From the NCBI GenBank assembly GCA_019237435.1, contig JAFAHB010000099.1:1-9760 (forward strand): a DNA stretch of 9,760 bases. Direction: 5' to 3'. A program made the position numbers and the translations under genes. This document shows positions 5,719 to 9,760 of the stretch, one piece after another. Under the pieces are notes generated by a model. That model saw only the letters and a list, made by a program, of their open reading frames with translations, did not search any database and was not told the DNA's origin. This DNA comes from Vulcanimicrobiota bacterium (GTDB taxonomy: Bacteria > Vulcanimicrobiota > Vulcanimicrobiia > Vulcanimicrobiales > Vulcanimicrobiaceae). How positions within the stretch are numbered: position 1 is the stretch's first letter; the number at the start of each line of letters is the position of its first letter.

Positions 5719-8420
5719 ATCGATCGTTGCGACCATGGTCCCGATGGGCCGGCGTAGACCTCGACGAGCCGTTCAGGGTGTAGATATTCTCGTGCAACGC
5801 GCTGCACGTCGGCTGCAGTAATCCGCGACAAGCGCTCGTTGAGCGTGGCATAATAGTTGAGCGGCAAATCGTTGGCTGCAATATCCATTAGCTGCTTCAC
5901 CTGTCCCGCGGACGACGCTTCCTCGAGCAGCGCGTTGCTGACGAGCCTAACCTTGGCCTCTTGCAGCTCGGTGGTTGAAACCGGTTCGTCGCGCAGCCGT
6001 TGGAGCTCCGCCCGGACGAACTGCACCGCTTCGACGACGCGCTGCGGCGATGCGTTGAGCTCGATGCGAAAATCGCCGCGATCGGCGCCGGCATCCAGCG
6101 AGCTGTTCACGCTGTAGACTAACCCCCGCTTCTGGCGCAGCTCTTGCCACAAACGCGACTCGAACGCACCCGCGCCGCCGAGAATTTGGTTCATCACCAG
6201 GAACGCGTCGTAGTCGGGATTGGCCCGGGAGAGCGCCGGTTGACCGAGACGAATATAGACTTGATTGGCCGCGGTGCCGATGTAGTCGTGGCCGCTCGTA
6301 GCCGGCGGCATCGGCATCAAATGAGGATTGGGTTTAGGCCCGTCATTCTGCCAACTGCCGAAGGCGGACTCCAACGCTGCGCGCACGCGCTGCGGCGAAA
6401 GGTCGCCTACGACGGCGACGGTGGTGAGATCCGGTCGCCAGTAACGCTGCGTATAGGCGATCAGGTCGGCGCGCGTGATCGAGGCGACGCTTTGCGGCGT
6501 GGGCTGCCGCAGCGACGGATCGTCACCGGAGAGCAGAAGCCGGTCGTACGCGCGATCGATCATTACGCCCGAGATGCTCGATTCCGACTGTAGGCTATTG
6601 CTCAGTTGCGATCGCTCGATGTCGAGCCAGGGATCGGCGAAGGTCGGATGCGACTCGCCGTCGGCGATGATGGCGACGATACGTTCGAAATCACCGGCGC
6701 GGCCTTGCGCCGAGAACTCGGCACCCGTCGAAACAAAGGCACCCATCTCGTCCGTGTCCTTGCGCTTAGTCGCAAAAGGATAGTTCGCGCTGCCGTAATC
6801 CGCAACGGCGGATGCCAAACGTTCGATTCCCTCTTGACTGGGTGGTTGAAAAGCCGGCGAAGCCGCGATCTTGCCCCGCAGTACGAACGTCGGTCGGTCC
6901 GACTTGCGCTGAACGATGACGTGCACGCCGTTTCCAAGCGTGAACTCAACCGGTGCGAGCGAGCTGCGCGCCGACGTCGGCGTGCGCACGGCTCGCGCGA
7001 TCCAGACGGGCTCGACGATGGGCCCATTGGGGACCCGTCTGGAGAAATCGTCGCTCGCTGCCGCATCTGTCTTTTGCGAGTTGCCGCGCGGCGGCTGCTC
7101 GTTGGGCGTCAAGTGGCCCACTACCGTAGGCCGGCTCAGATACTTTTGCGCTGCGGCCAGCAGATCGTCGCCGGTGAGCGCTGCCAGTCGCGCGTCTTCG
7201 TCGGCGATCTTTTCGCCGACGATGCCGTACGTGTAGCCGGCCAAATCGCCGATGCCGTCGATCGAATCGGCTGAATAGAGGCGCTCGGCAATCGTCAGAT
7301 TCTTGGCGGCAAGAACGAGATTGGGGTCGAAGCCGTTGTGCAGCACCGACTCGAGCGCAGATTGAAAGACCGCTTGGGCCTCGCTCGCGCTGTGTCCTGG
7401 ATTGAGCACGATGAAGACGTGAAGCAATCCGCCGCGCAGCTGGGTGTCGGCGTTCGCTTCGATCGCAAGGGCGATATTGCTCTGAACGAGCGCGCGATAG
7501 AACGGCGACCGTTGATTCTCCAGCAGCGTTGCCAGCGTACTGACCGCCGGCTCGCCGCGTTGGGTGTCGCCGGGTACGGCGTAGGCCAGATCGAGAATCT
7601 CAAAGGGAAACGGAAACTGCGCCTCGACGGTTTGCCCGTTCGACGGAGCTGGATTCGCCTTGGGCTTTGCCGGCAATCGTTTCGAGGGAATTGCGCCAAA
7701 ATAGCGGTCTGCCTTTGCGAAGACCGTTGCGTGGTTGACGTCACCGGTAACGACGAGCGTCGCATTGTTCGGTGCGTACCATTGCCGATAGTAGCGCGCG
7801 ATGTCGGCGACGGTAGCGGCTGCGACGTCGCTGCGGTTTCCAAGGGGCGTGCGTCCGGCCGGCTGGCCCGGAAATGCAGCCGCGCGAACGCGCGACAGCA
7901 GATTGAAGAACGGCGAGCTTGCGTCGCCGTCGATTTCGTTGAGAACCGCGTTGCGCTCGATCGCCCACTCCGACGCTCGTACAGCCGCATGCTGCATGCG
8001 GTCGGCGTCGATATAGAGCGCGACGTCGAGTTTGTCGGCCGGCATCTCGAAATAGAACTGTGTGTAGTCGTAACTCGTCTCGCCGTTCATTTGCGCGCCA
8101 AGCCGCGCGGTGATGTCGTCGAGCCCGCCCGCCGAGATCTCAGGCGTTCCGCGAAACATCATATGCTCGAGCGCGTGCGCGAGGCCCGTCTTGCCCGGCG
8201 TTTCGTCGAGCGACCCGAAGCCGTACCAAACCGACGTTTGAACGACGGGAGCGGCGCGGTCCTCGACGGCCACGACGCGCAGACCGTTGCGAAGGGTCGT
8301 TGTGAAAACCCCGCCGTCACCGGGCCCGTTCTGCGCACCCGCTGCGAGCGGAACGATTGCGAGCAGCGCAACCAAGAGCTTCGCGCTGAGCGAAGTCGAA
8401 GGACGAGCGGCGAAGGTCAC
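5715..8420 (-). CDS. Secreted M16 zinc metallopeptidase, two-half form
   Basis: This predicted exported peptidase of the pitrilysin/insulinase clan has 901 residues from a GTG at 8420. Residues 1-30 form a Sec-type signal: basic start, hydrophobic core LLVALLAIVPLAAG, then a likely cleavage after AGA. The active half (about 37-440) has the inverted zinc motif HALEH (His82, Glu85, His86) and the distal ligand Glu162 in RNAVLNEIDGD. A polar linker (about 440-490) leads to a second half that begins FTLGNGVHVIVQRK and lacks HxxEH. That half has the substrate-binding pattern LRQKRGLVYSV (Arg765, Tyr769), as in inactive partner domains. The GTG overlaps the ftcD stop (GTGA), with GGGAG ten bases upstream. 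Codons 6-11 are made from a dispersed repeat copy. Substrate unknown; processing or scavenging of peptides outside the cytoplasm is an inference. Confidence 0.92.
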   Translation of the reverse strand: MTFAARPSTSLSAKLLVALLAIVPLAAGAQNGPGDGGVFTTTLRNGLRVVAVEDRAAPVVQTSVWYGFGSLDETPGKTGLAHALEHMMFRGTPEISAGGLDDITARLGAQMNGETSYDYTQFYFEMPADKLDVALYIDADRMQHAAVRASEWAIERNAVLNEIDGDASSPFFNLLSRVRAAAFPGQPAGRTPLGNRSDVAAATVADIARYYRQWYAPNNATLVVTGDVNHATVFAKADRYFGAIPSKRLPAKPKANPAPSNGQTVEAQFPFPFEILDLAYAVPGDTQRGEPAVSTLATLLENQRSPFYRALVQSNIALAIEANADTQLRGGLLHVFIVLNPGHSASEAQAVFQSALESVLHNGFDPNLVLAAKNLTIAERLYSADSIDGIGDLAGYTYGIVGEKIADEDARLAALTGDDLLAAAQKYLSRPTVVGHLTPNEQPPRGNSQKTDAAASDDFSRRVPNGPIVEPVWIARAVRTPTSARSSLAPVEFTLGNGVHVIVQRKSDRPTFVLRGKIAASPAFQPPSQEGIERLASAVADYGSANYPFATKRKDTDEMGAFVSTGAEFSAQGRAGDFERIVAIIADGESHPTFADPWLDIERSQLSNSLQSESSISGVMIDRAYDRLLLSGDDPSLRQPTPQSVASITRADLIAYTQRYWRPDLTTVAVVGDLSPQRVRAALESAFGSWQNDGPKPNPHLMPMPPATSGHDYIGTAANQVYIRLGQPALSRANPDYDAFLVMNQILGGAGAFESRLWQELRQKRGLVYSVNSSLDAGADRGDFRIELNASPQRVVEAVQFVRAELQRLRDEPVSTTELQEAKVRLVSNALLEEASSAGQVKQLMDIAANDLPLNYYATLNERLSRITAADVQRVAREYLHPERLVEVYAGPSGPWSQRSI
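8386..8405 (+). repeat. Dispersed short repeat, copy 2, inside the peptidase signal sequence
   Basis: CTGAGCGAAGTCGAAGGACG matches the copy at 3745-3762 over its 18-base core with two A/G differences. It lies within the M16 peptidase gene, where its complement encodes RPSTSL at residues 6-11, just before the hydrophobic core of the signal peptide. The outer palindromic arm seen in copy 1 is not preserved on the CTGAG side. Confidence 0.6.
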
Positions 8421-9241
8421 AGCTTGGTAACTCCCAGATAATATGCGGCGGCCGACTCGACCGCTGCCCAAGGAAGGCAACCGACGAGCTCGCAGCCTAA
8501 AAGTTCGATGCCGCGATCTTCCGCCAGCCGTTCGATGAGCCCGACGACGCGATAGAGTGGCGTTGCAAGATAATCCGTGATGTTGAGCGAGACCTGCACG
8601 CGATCGTCGCCGCGTGGAAACGCGAGCGCTCGAAGCGAGCGCAAGCCGCCATTACGTTCGCGCACGGTGCGCGCGATTTCCCGAGCAGCGGCCAAATCCG
8701 CCGTCGCGAGCTCGACGTTAAAGGCGATCAGGATATCGCGCGCGCCAATTGCGATCGCACCCGCGCTGACGTGCCGTTGCGCGGCCCCTTCGTCGGGGAT
8801 CCAATCGAGGTTGCGTCGGATGTCGGGCAGCTGCAGGCGCTCCGGCCGTCGCGCAGCCGCGCCATAATAAAACGACGGCACGCTGTACCGTTGCCAGATC
8901 AACGCCCCCGCGCGGTGCGCGAGTTCAACCGCATTCTCGATCGTCGCGCCGCGCAGCGGCACGAAGGGTAACACGTCGAGTGCACCGATGCGAGGGTGAA
9001 CTCCGCGATGGACGCGTAAGTCGATCCGATCGCGCGCGACGCCGGCGAGTGCGACCGCTGCGTTGACGACCTGCGTCGCGTCGCCGACGATCGTCAGGAC
9101 GCTGCGGTGATGCACCGTATCGCTGCTCCAGTCGAGCAACGTCGCTCCGGCATCCTCAACGGCCGCACATGCGGCCGTAATCGTTGCCGCTTCGCGTCCC
9201 TCGGACAGGTTCGGAACGATCTCAAACAGAGGACTACCCAA
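8417..9241 (-). CDS. ftcD: Glutamate formiminotransferase (FTCD N-terminal type)
   Basis: The enzyme transfers a formimino group between formimino-glutamate and tetrahydrofolate, linking histidine breakdown to one-carbon metabolism; some bacterial members also handle 5-formyl-tetrahydrofolate. The 274 residues cover just the two formiminotransferase subdomains; the cyclodeaminase domain of animal FTCD is absent. Landmarks are EIVPNLSEGRE (7-17), VHRGVHPRIGALDVLPFVPL (77-96) with His82 at the place of the known catalytic histidine, FYYGAAARR (124-132), and in the second subdomain ILIAFNVEL (170-178) and VQVSLNITDY (215-224). The start appears to be TTG at 9241, the only plausible start codon just before PLFEIVPN, overlapping the radA stop by eight bases with no good Shine-Dalgarno. 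No other histidine-utilisation gene is in view, so a folate-salvage role is equally possible. Confidence 0.92.
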   Translation of the reverse strand: MGSPLFEIVPNLSEGREAATITAACAAVEDAGATLLDWSSDTVHHRSVLTIVGDATQVVNAAVALAGVARDRIDLRVHRGVHPRIGALDVLPFVPLRGATIENAVELAHRAGALIWQRYSVPSFYYGAAARRPERLQLPDIRRNLDWIPDEGAAQRHVSAGAIAIGARDILIAFNVELATADLAAAREIARTVRERNGGLRSLRALAFPRGDDRVQVSLNITDYLATPLYRVVGLIERLAEDRGIELLGCELVGCLPWAAVESAAAYYLGVTKL

Positions 9242-9760
9242 GCGTCGCTCGTATCGCCGCGGCGACGTCGCTTATGTTTGCCGGCGATATTACGTCGGTG
9301 TAGCCAAGTTTTCGCGCTTCGGCGTTACGCCGCTCGGCGGATCCGACGGCGCGCACTTCCCCCGACAATCCGAGTTCGCCGAAAACGGCTGTCGTAGCCG
9401 GAACTGGGACGTTGCGAAATGACGATGCGATCGCGAGCGCGATGCCCAGGTCGGCGGCGGGCTCGACGATGCGCAGACCGCCGGCGACGGATGCGTAGAC
9501 GTCGTGCGACCCGAGCGCGAAGCCGGCGCGGCGCTCCAGCACCGCGATGATCATCGCGAGACGCTGCTGATCGAGGTTGTTGGCGAGCCGTCGAGCGGTG
9601 CCGTATGCGGCTTCGCCGACGAGCGCTTGGATTTCGATCAAAACCGGGCGCGACCCAACGATCGAAGCGACGACGCACGAGCCGCTCGGGCGTTGCGCTC
9701 GCGTTCCAAGAAAGAGTTCCGACGGGTTGGCGACCTCGCGCAGCCCGCGGTCGTGCATCG
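9234..9760 (-). CDS. radA: DNA repair protein RadA, C-terminal part (5' end outside window)
   Basis: RadA (Sms) is a RecA-like ATPase that drives branch migration during recombination and repair. Only the last 175 or so codons are present, covering the C-terminal Lon-protease-like domain; the zinc finger, Walker motifs and KNRFG motif must lie beyond the window edge. Diagnostic stretches are the linker NPSELFL, then SGSCVVASIVGSRPVLIEIQ, GTARRLANNLDQQRLAMI, VLERRAGF, YASVAGGLRIVEPAADLGIA and FGELGLSGEVR. This domain is degenerate as a protease in RadA and serves as a scaffold for the hexamer. Stop TAG lies at 9236-9234, inside the ftcD start region, so ftcD is probably translated by coupling to radA. 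Confidence 0.95.
   Translation of the reverse strand, partial: MHDRGLREVANPSELFLGTRAQRPSGSCVVASIVGSRPVLIEIQALVGEAAYGTARRLANNLDQQRLAMIIAVLERRAGFALGSHDVYASVAGGLRIVEPAADLGIALAIASSFRNVPVPATTAVFGELGLSGEVRAVGSAERRNAEARKLGYTDVISPANISDVAAAIRATLG

Noticed and set aside
7338..8441. 367-codon plus-strand frame opposite the M16 peptidase (and similar frames such as 4774-5595 opposite gabD)
   Set aside because: The opposite strand carries clear catalytic motifs throughout; the plus frames are Arg-rich shadows with no recognisable family.
8421..8480. Upstream ATG start at 8480 for the M16 peptidase
   Set aside because: It would place 20 residues inside ftcD ahead of the signal peptide; the GTG at 8420 with a GTGA overlap and a GGGAG upstream fits the exported protein better.

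Overview
This window is GC-rich bacterial chromosomal DNA, almost fully coding. It holds eight protein genes of ordinary metabolism and maintenance: two run off the window edges and six are complete. There are no rRNA, tRNA, phage, transposase or CRISPR features. A predicted exported zinc peptidase of the two-half M16 type and the succinylase route of lysine/diaminopimelate synthesis suggest a Gram-negative-type bacterium. GTG and TTG starts and 4-base stop/start overlaps are common. A short dispersed repeat, with core GAGCGRAGTCGARGGACG, reminds me of intergenic repeats in genomes of uncultivated soil phyla such as Eremiobacterota/WPS-2 and some Chloroflexota. That placement is from memory and of low confidence.

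Layout. Positions 1-1764 (minus) carry the first 588 codons of a transketolase, whose C-terminus lies outside the window. A 55-base gap with a TATAAT box separates it from a divergent two-gene plus-strand unit at 1820-3732: dapD, tetrahydrodipicolinate N-succinyltransferase, then a class I PLP aminotransferase coupled by an ATGA overlap. The aminotransferase is probably the next pathway enzyme, succinyl-diaminopimelate aminotransferase. A 285-base convergent gap (3733-4017) holds one copy of the dispersed repeat and, on the minus strand, a very short ORF with an excellent Shine-Dalgarno and an in-frame amber codon.

The rest is one compact minus-strand unit read from the right edge leftwards: the C-terminal part of radA (9760-9234), ftcD (glutamate formiminotransferase, 9241-8417), a predicted secreted M16 zinc metallopeptidase (8420-5715), a GabD1/Sad-type succinate-semialdehyde dehydrogenase (5718-4324), and a small highly charged protein made of two near-identical 40-residue repeats (4284-4018). 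The first four overlap by 4 to 8 bases and are probably translationally coupled. Their functions (DNA repair, folate one-carbon transfer, proteolysis, aldehyde oxidation) do not form one obvious pathway.

I see no clearly new defence or biosynthetic system. The points most worth a second look are the dispersed repeat used as coding sequence for the peptidase signal peptide, the amber-interrupted mini-ORF beside the other repeat copy, and the tandemly duplicated ATVNK-motif protein.
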